Assembly (NCBI GenBank): GCA_903884185.1
Contig: CAISDV010000122.1
Coordinates: 1 to 64,000 of the forward strand
Length of the DNA stretch: 64,000 nucleotides
Source: an uncultured Chitinophagaceae bacterium
Lineage (GTDB): Bacteria; Bacteroidota; Bacteroidia; Chitinophagales; Chitinophagaceae
Direction: 5' to 3'
Under the pieces are notes generated by a model, which saw only the letters and a list, made by a program, of their open reading frames with translations, did no database searches and was not told where the DNA came from. The translations under genes and the position numbers were made by a program. Positions 6,601 through 15,777 of the stretch are shown in pieces. Positions within the stretch are counted from its first letter, which is position 1. Each line of letters starts with the position of its first letter.

Positions 6601-8445
6601 ATGAAAAATATATTCTTACTGCTATTATTTTTCTGCTCCGGTTTTATTGGCAGAACACAGATAAAACCATTCCGTTTTGCCTTCATCAGTGATACACATA
6701 TTGGTTCTCCCAATGGCGCTGCGGAAGAAGACCTTCGTCGTACAGTTGCTGATATCAATCAAATGAAAGGCCTGGCATTTGTTGTGATCACAGGCGATAT
6801 CACGGAACTGGGCGATAATGACCAGCTCCGCCTCGCGAAGCAAATACTCGACAGCATTCATATCCCTTATTATATTATTCCCGGTAACCATGATGCAGGC
6901 TGGAGCGAAAGCGGTGGCGTGGCTTTTACCACTGTATTTGGAAATGATAGGTTCCTGTTTGAATATAATGGCATCAACTTTATAGGATGTGCTTCGGGGC
7001 CGTATGTGCGCATGAGCGATGGGCATATTCCCCGAGATGCAGTGAACTGGATAAAAAGCGAATTACAAAAGATCGGGGACAAGCCGGTGATCTTTCTCAA
7101 TCACTACCCTATCGACAATAGTTTAGATAACTGGTATGAAACAATCGATCTGCTGAAACAACACAATACCATTGCTATTCTTTGCGGGCATGGGCATTCC
7201 AATCACACTTATTCATTCGAAGATATTTCTGGTGTGATGGGAAGATCGAACCTGCGCGCAAAAGATCCAATAGGTGGTTATAATCTTGTTGATGTAAGAA
7301 CCGATTCCATTATTTTTTCGGAAAGGAAACCGGGCAAACTGACGCTTGCACCCTGGGCCAAAATAAAGATCGAAACTCATCATTATGACCTTGCTAAAAA
7401 GTTTGAGCGCCCATCTTATACAGTGAACGATTCTTTTCCATCAACCAAAACAAAATGGATGTTCAGCAGTGATGCAAATGTGGCTTCCACACCAGTCATT
7501 TCAAATGGACTGGTCATTTTCGGGAATAGCAATGGCATTGTGCAGGCACTGGATAGGAAAGACGGAAAAAAGCGCTGGTCTTACAAAACCGGCGCTGCCA
7601 TCTATTCTTCTCCCGCTGCAAGCGGAAACAAGGTCGTATTAGGTTCTGCCGATGGAAAAATTTATTGCCTGGATGCCACCAATGGTTCATTGATCTGGCA
7701 GTACTCTGCCAACGCAGCTGTATTGGGTTGCCCGTTGATAGATAAAAACATGGTTTATATTGGTGCAAGCGACCATCATTTCTATGCACTGCATCTCGAT
7801 TCCGGCAAACCTGCCTGGGTATTTGATGGATTGGAAGGCCCGGTAATGAGTACGCCGGTTATTGCGGGTGAAAGGATCATCTTTGGTGCCTGGGACAAAA
7901 ATCTGTATGCGCTTAACAAGGCTGATGGCAAACTTGATTGGAAATGGAACAATGGTTCTTCCATCCGGAATTATTCACCCGCGGCTTGTATCCCTGTGAT
8001 ACATGATGGCGTGGTATATGTGGTTGCGCCTGATCGTTATATTACTGCCATAGATATGAATAATGGCCACACGTTATGGCGTAATAATGAATCAACTGTC
8101 AGGGAATCGGTGGGTATTTCAGAAGATGGTAAATGGGTGTATGGAAAGACCATGAACGATACGATTGTTGCTTTCTCCACTTCCAAAGAGAAGCAAAGCC
8201 CTGCCTGGAAGATGAATTGTGGCTTTGGTTACGAGCATGTTCCCTCCATGCTGATAGAAAAAGATGGCAAACTCTTTTTCGGCACAAGAAATGGCAGGGT
8301 ATATGCTATTGATCCACGTAATCAACAGTTGCTATGGGCGCATAAAATAGACAATTCAATGGTGAATACGGTAAGAGTGATAGATTCCCGGCACCTGATC
8401 GCTTCCACCATGGATGGCAAAGTGGCGCTTATTGAAATGAAATAA
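6601..8445 (+). CDS. Secreted metallophosphoesterase fused to a PQQ-type beta-propeller
   Basis: A 614-residue protein with a signal peptide (MKNIFLLLLFFCSGFIGRTQ). Residues about 22-230 form a calcineurin-like phosphoesterase with all metal motifs: SDTHIG, GDITELGD, PGNHDAGW, LNHYPID and CGHGHSNH. From about residue 285 on there is a PQQ-enzyme-like propeller, with repeats such as GLVIFGNSNGIVQALDRKDG, DGKIYCLDATNG and HFYALHLDSGK, each closing with the G-x-W-x-Y/F pattern. PQQ cofactor residues cannot be inferred; many such propellers are structural or bind polysaccharide. The chosen ATG (6601) begins a signal peptide. Reading further upstream would run through the 6502-6556 hairpin. Confidence 0.88.
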   Translation: MKNIFLLLLFFCSGFIGRTQIKPFRFAFISDTHIGSPNGAAEEDLRRTVADINQMKGLAFVVITGDITELGDNDQLRLAKQILDSIHIPYYIIPGNHDAGWSESGGVAFTTVFGNDRFLFEYNGINFIGCASGPYVRMSDGHIPRDAVNWIKSELQKIGDKPVIFLNHYPIDNSLDNWYETIDLLKQHNTIAILCGHGHSNHTYSFEDISGVMGRSNLRAKDPIGGYNLVDVRTDSIIFSERKPGKLTLAPWAKIKIETHHYDLAKKFERPSYTVNDSFPSTKTKWMFSSDANVASTPVISNGLVIFGNSNGIVQALDRKDGKKRWSYKTGAAIYSSPAASGNKVVLGSADGKIYCLDATNGSLIWQYSANAAVLGCPLIDKNMVYIGASDHHFYALHLDSGKPAWVFDGLEGPVMSTPVIAGERIIFGAWDKNLYALNKADGKLDWKWNNGSSIRNYSPAACIPVIHDGVVYVVAPDRYITAIDMNNGHTLWRNNESTVRESVGISEDGKWVYGKTMNDTIVAFSTSKEKQSPAWKMNCGFGYEHVPSMLIEKDGKLFFGTRNGRVYAIDPRNQQLLWAHKIDNSMVNTVRVIDSRHLIASTMDGKVALIEMK

Positions 8446-8486
8446 AAAATTAGCAAATCAATTTAGTTTTTACAAAAGATAATCTA

Positions 8487-8494
8487 TAACTTTC
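8487..8494 (+). promoter_or_regulatory. Possible -7 box for the H1-like gene
   Basis: TAACTTTC, one mismatch from TAnnTTTG, lies 40 bases before the ATG at 8535 in an A/T-rich upstream segment. Confidence 0.3.
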
Positions 8495-8534
8495 GTTACT
8501 CTACTATCCACAATCATTCAAACACAAACCTATT

Positions 8535-8969
8535 ATGGCAAAAGCAAAAAAGAAGCCCGCAAAAGCGGGAGCGAAGAAGGCAGCTAAGAAAAAAGCGCCA
8601 GCAAAAAAAGTAACGAAGAAAAAGGCAGCAGCAAAAAAGAAGCCTGCAAAAGCGGGACCAAAAAAAGCAGCGAAGAAGGCAGCCAAGAAAAAAGCACCTG
8701 CAAAAAAAGTAACTAAGAAAAAAGCGGCGCCTAAAAAGGCAGCGAAAAAGAATGCACCAGCTAAAAAAGTTGCAAAGAAAGCTGCACCAAAGAAAAAAGT
8801 AGCAGCTAAGAAACCTGCGCCAAAAAAAGCAGCGCCAAAGAAAGCAGTAGCTAAAAAACCGGCCCCGGCCCCAAAACCAATGCCGGCAGCGGCTCCAGCC
8901 CCTATGCCAGTGACTGAATCACCGGTGCTTCCTTCATCAGAACCAACAGAAACTCCTGCAGGTTCTTAA
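8535..8969 (+). CDS. Lys/Ala/Pro-rich histone H1-like protein
   Basis: A 144-residue, extremely basic low-complexity protein built of AKK, KAPAKK and KKA units for residues 1-112, ending in a Pro/Ala tail and an acidic, neutral terminus (TESPVLPSSEPTETPAGS). It resembles the C-terminal tails of eukaryotic histone H1 and bacterial Hc1/AlgP-like proteins, which bind and compact DNA. The unit KKKPAKAG-KKAAKK-KAPAKKVTKKKAA occurs twice in a row, so the gene has expanded by internal duplication. A DNA- or RNA-condensing role is inferred from composition only. It is followed directly by a terminator hairpin. Confidence 0.75.
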   Translation: MAKAKKKPAKAGAKKAAKKKAPAKKVTKKKAAAKKKPAKAGPKKAAKKAAKKKAPAKKVTKKKAAPKKAAKKNAPAKKVAKKAAPKKKVAAKKPAPKKAAPKKAVAKKPAPAPKPMPAAAPAPMPVTESPVLPSSEPTETPAGS

Positions 8970-8994
8970 GCGAAAACATTTTTATTTTTTTTAT

Positions 8995-9025
8995 CATCCC
9001 CGACAAAGTCGGGGATGTTTTTTTT
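8995..9025 (+). terminator. Terminator of the H1-like gene made from a REP-like palindrome
   Basis: Arms CATCCCCGAC (8995-9004) and GTCGGGGATG (9008-9017) with a 3-base loop are followed by TTTTTTTT. The stem matches the core of the dispersed palindrome family at 9031, 11578, 21431 and 41692. Confidence 0.85.
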
Positions 9026-9030
9026 ATTCT

Positions 9031-9091
9031 CGTCCCCGATTCTATCGGGGATGCTTTGGTCCCCCGCCCGAAGCGTCGGGCTCTGTCGGGA
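9031..9091. repeat. REP-like palindrome pair
   Basis: CCCCGA-N5-TCGGGG (9034-9050) is joined by the linker ATGCTTTGGT to a second palindrome CCCG-N6-CGGG (9067-9080) and a trailing half site. The layout is the same as at 11578-11675. Confidence 0.65.
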
Positions 9092-9160
9092 ATGGTTACA
9101 TCTCCTTTGGGATGATTATCTTTATATTCAACACTCATACCTTACCAAAAAAATAATTCT

Positions 9161-11575
9161 ATGCGCCTATTTATTACCACTCTGTTTTGTTTTTTTCTTT
9201 TTTCAACAACTGCTCAAACCTCTTCCAAAATTTCAGAGAAGACAAAAAACATGAAACGGTATGATGGCTATTTTACTTTTTGGTGGGATGCATCAACAGG
9301 TAAACTCTGGCTACTGGTAGATAAGTTTGATAAAGAATTTTTATACGTGAACTCATTGCCTGCGGGATTGGGCTCGAATGATATTGGGTTAGACAGGGGC
9401 CAGATAGGGAGTTCCCGTATTGTGTCTTTTAACAAGATCGGCAAGAAGCTGTTGCTGGTACAGCCCAATTACAGTTACCGGGCTTCCAGCAGTGATAAAA
9501 ATGAGCAGCGCGCCGTAAAAGAATCTTTTGCACAGTCAGTGATAGCCAGTTTTGTGGTGGATGAAGATGAAGGTGATAAAGTACTGGTAGACGCCACTTC
9601 TTTTTTTGTACGCGATGCACACGGCGTAGCCGATAAGATCAGGACCATGAGACAAGGCACTTATGTTTTCAGTGAACCGCGCTCTGCCATGTATCTTCCC
9701 AACACAAAAAATTTCCCTCTCAACAGCGAGTTCGAAGCCATCATCAGTTTCACCGGTGGCAGTGATGCCGGGCGTTTCGTAACAAGCGTTACCCCTTCCG
9801 CAGAAGCTATTACAGTAAGAATGCACCATTCATTTGTACAATTACCTGATGATAAATACAAGCCGCGTACTTATGACATCCGCAGTGGCTATTTTGGCAT
9901 TTCTTATTTTGATTATAGCAGCCCATTTTCGGATCCCATTCAAAAAATGTTCATCTCACGTCACCGTTTGGAAAAGAAAGATCCTTCTGCTGCAATGAGT
10001 GAACCGGTAAAACCGATCATTTATTATTTAGACAATGGAACTCCCGAGCCTATCCGTTCTGCTTTACTTGAAGGTGCCAGCTGGTGGAACCAGGCTTATG
10101 AAGCTGCCGGTTATAAAAATGCATTCATCGTAAAAGTATTACCCGATAGCGCCGACCCGATGGATATACGTTATAATATGATCAACTGGGTGCACCGTTC
10201 CACCCGCGGATGGAGCTATGGTGCTTCAGTGGAAGACCCACGAACTGGCGAGATCATCAAAGGACAAGTAACATTAGGCTCATTACGGGTGAGACAGGAT
10301 TACCTGATCTTCACGGGGCTCTTATCCCCTTTTGAAACGGGCAAACCTGTTCCTGAAACCATGAAACAGGCTGCCTTACAACGCTTACGCCAACTGGCCG
10401 CACATGAAGTGGGACATACACTCGGCCTGCAACACAATTTCGCATCAAGTTTTAATAACCGCGCTTCGGTAATGGATTACCCGCATCCCGGTGTATTCAT
10501 CAACAGCAAAGGCGACATTGATTTTACGCAAGTATATACATCTGGCATTGGTGAATGGGATAAGCGCGCGATCATGTATGGATATAGTGATTTCCCAAGC
10601 AGTACAGATGAAACATCAGCATTAAATAAAATATTGGAAGAAAATACAAACAAGGGATTGCTCTTTATTGCTGATGCTGATGCAAGGGCTGCTGGCGGAC
10701 TTCATCCTTATGCGCATCTGTGGGACAATGGCAAGGACGCATCCGATGAATTAAAAAATGTATTGCAGGTAAGAGAGAAAGCATTGGAAAAATTTTCTGA
10801 GCAGGCGATCACATTAAATACTCCTTTATCAAAACTGGAAGATGTGTTGGTACCTGTATATAATTACCATCGTTATCAACTGGAAGCAGATTGCAAACTC
10901 ATTGGCGGTATGAATTATAGTTATAGCGTGCGTGGCGACCAGCAAGTAAAGCCACAGATATTATCAAATGCTGTGCAGGAAAAAGCTTTACAGTCTGCAT
11001 TGAATTGTTTATCTCCGGAAATACTGACCATGCCTTCAAAGATCATGCAGATGATACCACCCCGTCCACCAATGTATTACGGCGTTGGCGAACTGTTTCA
11101 GAAGAAAACAGGTATGGCATTTGACCCGCTGGCCGCAGCAGAAGCATTGACGAATTATGAACTGGAGTTTTTATTTCATCCCGAACGAGCCAACCGCCTG
11201 GTTGAATTCAAAGCCGAAGCTGGAACCATTGGATGGGATGACGTGTTGGATGCGATCATTAATAAAACATGGAAAGCACCACTACAAAAAGGCTTGAAAG
11301 GTGAAGTGCAATTGCAGACACAACAAATGGTATTGACCTGGATGTTGGGATTGAGCCAAAGCGAGAATGCCAATGTTTTGGTACGGTCTATTTGTTTTGA
11401 CCGACTGCAATCATTAAAACAATATTCCGCGGAGCAGATAAAAACACAACCCGCACTCAAGATGCATTATTCTTATGCGATAGAACGTATCAGCAAAACA
11501 AAAGATATTCCGCTGCCGGTTTATAAAGAGATCGCACCTGGTGCACCGATTGGTTGTGATTGGGATGATCAATAA
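9161..11575 (+). CDS. Secreted zinc-dependent metalloprotease (DUF5117/DUF4953-type metzincin)
   Basis: An 804-residue protein with a signal peptide (MRLFITTLFCFFLFSTTAQ). The N-terminal half is a DUF5117-like beta domain (WWDASTGKLWLLVDKFDKEFLYV, then the GLDRGQIG segment). The catalytic domain carries the extended zinc site HEVGHTLGLQH (415-425) followed by NFASSFNNRASVMDYP, whose Met fits a metzincin Met-turn. The helical C-terminal part matches the DUF4953 region. These large proteases are common in Bacteroidota, and their substrates are unknown. The protein should be periplasmic or secreted. The start codon begins the signal peptide. A REP-like element follows the stop. Confidence 0.9.
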   Translation: MRLFITTLFCFFLFSTTAQTSSKISEKTKNMKRYDGYFTFWWDASTGKLWLLVDKFDKEFLYVNSLPAGLGSNDIGLDRGQIGSSRIVSFNKIGKKLLLVQPNYSYRASSSDKNEQRAVKESFAQSVIASFVVDEDEGDKVLVDATSFFVRDAHGVADKIRTMRQGTYVFSEPRSAMYLPNTKNFPLNSEFEAIISFTGGSDAGRFVTSVTPSAEAITVRMHHSFVQLPDDKYKPRTYDIRSGYFGISYFDYSSPFSDPIQKMFISRHRLEKKDPSAAMSEPVKPIIYYLDNGTPEPIRSALLEGASWWNQAYEAAGYKNAFIVKVLPDSADPMDIRYNMINWVHRSTRGWSYGASVEDPRTGEIIKGQVTLGSLRVRQDYLIFTGLLSPFETGKPVPETMKQAALQRLRQLAAHEVGHTLGLQHNFASSFNNRASVMDYPHPGVFINSKGDIDFTQVYTSGIGEWDKRAIMYGYSDFPSSTDETSALNKILEENTNKGLLFIADADARAAGGLHPYAHLWDNGKDASDELKNVLQVREKALEKFSEQAITLNTPLSKLEDVLVPVYNYHRYQLEADCKLIGGMNYSYSVRGDQQVKPQILSNAVQEKALQSALNCLSPEILTMPSKIMQMIPPRPPMYYGVGELFQKKTGMAFDPLAAAEALTNYELEFLFHPERANRLVEFKAEAGTIGWDDVLDAIINKTWKAPLQKGLKGEVQLQTQQMVLTWMLGLSQSENANVLVRSICFDRLQSLKQYSAEQIKTQPALKMHYSYAIERISKTKDIPLPVYKEIAPGAPIGCDWDDQ

Positions 11576-11577
11576 CT

Positions 11578-11675
11578 CGTCCCCGACTCCGTCGGGGATG
11601 TTTTGGTTGATCGACTTTGTCGATCTTCCCGACGGAGTCGGGGAACCAGGGCATCCCCGATAGAATCGGGGACGA
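11578..11675. repeat. Mirror-image pair of REP-like elements, convergent-gene junction
   Basis: A CCCCGA-N5-TCGGGG palindrome followed by linker ATGTTTTGGT, then TGATCGACTTTGTCGATC, a CCGACGGAGTCGG palindrome, the reversed linker ACCAGGGCAT, and CCCCGA-N5-TCGGGG again. The whole lies between the convergent stops of the metzincin and PDH E2 and could terminate both. Confidence 0.7.
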
Positions 11676-11677
11676 AA

Positions 11678-13306
11678 TTAGATCAGCATCCTTAACGGTT
11701 CTTCCAAAAGATTTTTTAATGTTTGGAGGAAGGCAGAGCCTGTTGCTCCGTCCACAACCCTGTGATCACAGCTGAGCGTGAGTTTCATCACATTACCCGG
11801 AACTACCTGGCCGTTCTTTACAACCGGGACCTGTGCAATTCCACCAATGGCGAGTATGCAGGCATCTGGTGGGTTGATGATGGCGGTAAATTCTTCAATC
11901 CCAAACATTCCCAAATTGGAAATAGTAAATGTGCTTCCTTCCCAATCGGATGGTTGTAGTTTTTTATCTTTTGCTTTCTGTGCGTAGTCTTTTACTTCCA
12001 CTGCTATCTGGCTTAATGATTTGCCATCTGCAAAACGAACAACGGGTACCAGCAATCCTTCTTCCACTGCAACTGCCACACCAATATTTACGTGGTGGTT
12101 GATGCGGATCTTATCGCCGAGCCAACTGCTGTTTACTTTTGGATGTTGTTTTAAAGCCACTGCAGTAGCCTTTAATATGATATCATTAAAACTGATCTTA
12201 ACTTTTGCGTTCTCATTTAATTTAGGGCGCGCTGCAACACAGGCATCCATATCAATGCGCATCGTTAAATAAAAATGTGGGGATGTAAACATGCTTTCGC
12301 TCAGGCGGCGTGCAATTGTTTTGCGCATTTGCGATACTGGAAATTCTTCAAAACTTACTTCACCCGCAGGTACAGATGGCCTTGAAAACGAAGCCGATGA
12401 AGATGTTGCAGGTGCAGCAGATGGTGTATAATTATCTATATCTGTTTTTGTGATCCTTCCGTTATCGCCTGAACCTTTAACATATTTCAGGTCGATATTT
12501 TTTTCTGCTGCTATCTTCTTAGCCAATGGGGAAGCGAGTATCCGGCCCTCGTTGATTGTCTGTGGTGTTGATACCTCTTCCTTTTTAGTCGCAGGTTCAT
12601 TTGCAGTTGCCGGTTGCTGGTTACCGATTACCGGTTGAGATGCACTTCCACCTGTTTTTAGAGAGTTCACCACTGCATTCACATCAAATCCGTCTTTACC
12701 AATGATACACAACAGCTCGTTCACTAATATTTTTTCACCGGCTTTTGCACCCTGGTATAATAATTTTCCATCCTTATAACTTTCCAGTTCCATGGTGGCT
12801 TTATCTGTTTCAATATCAGCCAGCACTTCCCCCTTCTTCACCATATCACCTACATTCTTATGCCATGCAGCTATCACTCCTTCAGTCATGGTATCACTCA
12901 AGCGAGGCATTAATACTACTTCTTCCATGGATGCAGCATCTATTCCGGTTACTGGTTGTCCGCCTGGGCGGATTGCTGACTGAGGTTCGGTCTTTGCATC
13001 CTGTTTAGAAGTTGCTGCAGGTTTTGCAGCGCCATTATGTTGTGCTACTAATGCGCTTACATCTTCGCCAGCTTTTCCAAGAATAGCAAGCAGGTCGTTC
13101 ACCTGTAGCTTGCCGCCTTGTGGTGTACCTATATGTAATAAGATACCATCCTGGTAGCTTTCCAGTTCCATTGTTGCTTTATCTGTTTCGATTTCTGCAA
13201 GCAGGTCGCCTTTTTTTACAGTATCTCCTACTTTTTTGTGCCATGCTGCAATCACTCCTTCAGTCATGGTATCACTTAAACGTGGCATTAAGATCACTTC
13301 GGCCAT
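11678..13306 (-). CDS. Dihydrolipoamide acetyltransferase, pyruvate dehydrogenase E2
   Basis: A 542-residue E2 core of the pyruvate dehydrogenase complex. Two lipoyl domains lie at residues 1-80 and 128-205, each with the lipoylated lysine in ETDKATMELES (Lys43, Lys169). A Pro/Ala-rich linker is followed by the E3/E1-binding motif ILASPLAKKIAAEKNIDL (about 262-280). The catalytic acetyltransferase domain follows, with the C-terminal active site DHRVVDG (His515). MPRLSDTMTEG at both lipoyl domains is typical of the pyruvate rather than 2-oxoglutarate enzyme. No E1 gene is adjacent, so the complex is split across the genome. Confidence 0.95.
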   Translation of the reverse strand: MAEVILMPRLSDTMTEGVIAAWHKKVGDTVKKGDLLAEIETDKATMELESYQDGILLHIGTPQGGKLQVNDLLAILGKAGEDVSALVAQHNGAAKPAATSKQDAKTEPQSAIRPGGQPVTGIDAASMEEVVLMPRLSDTMTEGVIAAWHKNVGDMVKKGEVLADIETDKATMELESYKDGKLLYQGAKAGEKILVNELLCIIGKDGFDVNAVVNSLKTGGSASQPVIGNQQPATANEPATKKEEVSTPQTINEGRILASPLAKKIAAEKNIDLKYVKGSGDNGRITKTDIDNYTPSAAPATSSSASFSRPSVPAGEVSFEEFPVSQMRKTIARRLSESMFTSPHFYLTMRIDMDACVAARPKLNENAKVKISFNDIILKATAVALKQHPKVNSSWLGDKIRINHHVNIGVAVAVEEGLLVPVVRFADGKSLSQIAVEVKDYAQKAKDKKLQPSDWEGSTFTISNLGMFGIEEFTAIINPPDACILAIGGIAQVPVVKNGQVVPGNVMKLTLSCDHRVVDGATGSAFLQTLKNLLEEPLRMLI

Positions 13307-13394
13307 AGCTCAGTTGCTCTTTAATTGAGCCGTGAAATTAAGGTAAAATGAATTTGTGGCAAGAAGGAAACTGTTTTTTCCCTGTAAGCCACGC

Positions 13395-14855
13395 CTATTG
13401 GCCCTGGGCCAGGCTATAGGCTTTTTTGCCATCCCAGCTATTCAGCAATTCGGTGGAGCATATTTTGAAATCTTTCATCAGCCTTTCATAGAGTCCGAGA
13501 ATGTCTTTTTGGGTCACCGGCATATCGTTATTGCTTTCAAAACGGCAGCCATATTGGTTCACGAGATTGGTAAACACTGATCCTTTGGGCCATACCTGTG
13601 TACCCCGGTTGCTGATAGTAACCAATTTAAAAACACCTGCTGTATGTGCCAGGCATTTCTCTGCCACAGCCAGCGGCTGCTCATTACTTTCAATGAACAT
13701 ATCTACACCAATGATCTGTTCATCAAGCATCTGCATACTTTTCATCATGGCATTTTCTTCGAGCCTGAATATTGTGGGTGTGATATATTTATTTTGAAGC
13801 GAAGGTTTGGGATGATGTGCAGGAAGTTTTCCAAAATTGCTGATGATCGCTTCTGCAAATTGTGTAGTGCTTAACGAAGGATTTTTTTTATCGCCAAAAT
13901 CACCGGTATGAACACCACTTTCCAAAGTGTATAATAATGCATTCTCCATCATGCCGGCTAATTCCATGTAGCCAAGATGATACAGCATACCAAAACCACT
14001 CAGCAACAAAGCCGTAGGATTCGCAATATTTTTTCCTGCGATATCCGGTGCAGTTCCATGCACCGCTTCAAAGATGCAGATATGGTCGCCGATATTGGCA
14101 GAAGGCGCAAATCCAAGTCCACCAACCAATCCAGCACACAGGTCACTCACAATATCACCCTGCAGATTGGTCAATACTACTACATCAAACAGGTCGGGGC
14201 GACTTACCAATTTCATACAAAGATCATCCACGATCACATCATCTGCTTTTAATTCAGGGTATTCTTTTGCTACTTCATAAAATACTTCAAGAAATAATCC
14301 GTCAGTGATCTTCATGATATTTGCCTTATGCCCGCATGTAATTCTTTTCGCGCCTTTTTTCTTTGCCATCTCAAAAGCATATTTGATCACCTGCATACTT
14401 CCCGGCCTGGTAATAAACCGGCGGCTCAATGCTACATCGTGTGTAAGCATATGCTCGATGCCTCCATAAGTGTCTTCAATATTTTCGCGGACGATAGAAA
14501 TATCTACAGGTATTCCCGCTTTGCTGAATACAGTATCTACTCCGTGTAATGTTTGGAATACTCTTTTATTGGCATATGTATTCCATGTTTTGCGGGCGGT
14601 CACGTTCACGCTTTTTACACCCTTGCCTTTGGGGGTTTCCATCGGGCCTTTAAAAAGAATCCCCAGCGATTCAATCGTTTCCTGTGCTTCGGGTGTCATT
14701 CCATTACTGTAGCCTTTATCAAAAACCCATTTACCCATTTCCACAAAATCATATTGAAGCGGCACTGCGGCTGCGGTAAATATCTGCAAAACCGCTTCCA
14801 TGATCTCGGGGCCTATTCCATCACCTTTGGCAACTGCAATTCTGGTCATATCCAT
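13395..14855 (-). CDS. NADP-dependent isocitrate dehydrogenase, Thermus-type long form
   Basis: A 486-residue beta-decarboxylating dehydrogenase of the TCA cycle. Motifs include AKGDGIGPEI near the N terminus, the substrate arginines in SIVRENIEDTYGGIE, the catalytic lysine/aspartate region CGHKANIMKITDGLF and DDLCMKLVSRPDLFDVVV, and the cofactor loop EAVHGTAPDIAGKNIANP. A C-terminal extension of about 140 residues after residue 345 matches the long Thermus-like type. The start is the ATG at 14855. An in-frame TTG at 14864 lies inside a TAATTTTG promoter-like box, which makes it unlikely; ATG 14849 (MTRIAVAKGDG) is an alternative. Confidence 0.92.
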   Translation of the reverse strand: MDMTRIAVAKGDGIGPEIMEAVLQIFTAAAVPLQYDFVEMGKWVFDKGYSNGMTPEAQETIESLGILFKGPMETPKGKGVKSVNVTARKTWNTYANKRVFQTLHGVDTVFSKAGIPVDISIVRENIEDTYGGIEHMLTHDVALSRRFITRPGSMQVIKYAFEMAKKKGAKRITCGHKANIMKITDGLFLEVFYEVAKEYPELKADDVIVDDLCMKLVSRPDLFDVVVLTNLQGDIVSDLCAGLVGGLGFAPSANIGDHICIFEAVHGTAPDIAGKNIANPTALLLSGFGMLYHLGYMELAGMMENALLYTLESGVHTGDFGDKKNPSLSTTQFAEAIISNFGKLPAHHPKPSLQNKYITPTIFRLEENAMMKSMQMLDEQIIGVDMFIESNEQPLAVAEKCLAHTAGVFKLVTISNRGTQVWPKGSVFTNLVNQYGCRFESNNDMPVTQKDILGLYERLMKDFKICSTELLNSWDGKKAYSLAQGQ

Positions 14856-14861
14856 TTTTTG

Positions 14862-14869
14862 CAAAATTA
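14862..14869 (-). promoter_or_regulatory. Candidate -7 box of the isocitrate dehydrogenase gene
   Basis: TAATTTTG on the minus strand exactly fits TAnnTTTG and ends 6 bases before the ATG at 14855, giving a leaderless or very short-leader transcript. Confidence 0.45.
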
Positions 14870-14979
14870 AGCCATACAGATTACGGCTTTGTTAATTCGA
14901 TTGAGGACAGGCTCAAAAAAAGAAGAAATCATTTCTTCATGTTACCAAATGCCTAACTTTACCAAAAGCATTCCTTACC

Positions 14980-15366
14980 ATGGTAAGCAAGATATCGGAG
15001 GGCATACAAATCAGCGTAGAGACTTTCTACCAGTCCGATTACAGCAATCCTGTGAACAATGAATACATGTTCGCTTACCGCATCACCATTGAGAACCATA
15101 ATAATTTTACTGCAAAACTTCTTCGCCGCCAATGGTATATTTTCGACAGCAATGGTGAACACCGCGAAGTTGAAGGAGAAGGCGTAGTGGGCGCACAGCC
15201 TGTGTTACAGCCCGGCGAACAATTCCAGTATGTAAGTGGTTGCAACCTGCGCACCGAAATGGGAACGATGCATGGTTATTATACGATGGAGAACCAGAAT
15301 AATAAAATGACCTTCACTGTTAAGATCCCTCCTTTTGAGATGATCATGCCCAACAAGATGAATTAA
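14980..15366 (+). CDS. apaG: ApaG-domain protein
   Basis: A 128-residue single fibronectin-III-like ApaG domain of about usual length. Conserved features are the RITIENHN strand, the LLRRQWYIFDSNGE motif, VEGEGVVGAQPVLQPGEQFQYVSGC, and the terminal MHGYYTMENQNN. ApaG in Salmonella has been linked to Co2+/Mg2+ efflux, and in eukaryotes the domain recurs in F-box proteins; its biochemical role is unresolved. A TAACTTTA box lies about 25 bases upstream. The next gene starts 2 bp after its stop, so they are translationally close and likely cotranscribed. Confidence 0.92.
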   Translation: MVSKISEGIQISVETFYQSDYSNPVNNEYMFAYRITIENHNNFTAKLLRRQWYIFDSNGEHREVEGEGVVGAQPVLQPGEQFQYVSGCNLRTEMGTMHGYYTMENQNNKMTFTVKIPPFEMIMPNKMN

Positions 15367-15368
15367 AC

Positions 15369-15731
15369 ATGAAAACAGGAATAGTAATATTCTTCCTCTG
15401 TTTTTTTGCAAAGGCAAATGCACAAAATACTACTGTTCCCGATTCCCTGCCAGAACATAAAAATAATTTAGCTGTTGTTAATAATTCCCGCCTCGACAGT
15501 AATGCGAAAATTTGTATATGTTGTAAGCCCAGAAAACCTTCTGAAAGGCCGATGTACATGGTCAATGGTAAGAAATTGAAGAACCCAGAAAAAGATATGT
15601 CCAGGGTAGATCTAAAAAATGTTGACTCCATTAAAATTTACAACACTACAGAAGCAAAAAAAATATATGGTGTAAATGCGCCCAATGGACTACTGACGAT
15701 CACTACAAAAAAAATAAAGAAGAAAGTATAA
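15369..15731 (+). CDS. Small secreted protein with a TonB-plug-like C terminus
   Basis: A 120-residue protein with a signal peptide (MKTGIVIFFLCFFAKANAQ). A central Cys motif ICICCKPRKP is followed by MYMVNGKKLKNP and DLKNVDSIKIYNTTEAKKIYGVNAPNGLLTITTKK. The latter is close to the plug strand of SusC-type TonB receptors (VLDG..., then D/E-I-E-V-L-K-D-A-...-YG-GA-NGVILITTKK). It lacks any barrel and is far too short to be a receptor. It may be an orphan plug relic or a small periplasmic partner. It begins 2 bp after apaG. Function is unknown. Confidence 0.7.
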   Translation: MKTGIVIFFLCFFAKANAQNTTVPDSLPEHKNNLAVVNNSRLDSNAKICICCKPRKPSERPMYMVNGKKLKNPEKDMSRVDLKNVDSIKIYNTTEAKKIYGVNAPNGLLTITTKKIKKKV

Positions 15732-15777
15732 TATTTGACAACGGCCCTACTTTTTAATCTTCACAATAGAAAATAAA

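Noticed and set aside
8504-8686. Antisense protein-coding frame opposite the H1-like gene
   Set aside because: It is a by-product of Lys/Ala codons on the other strand (Phe/Ala repeats) with no start context.
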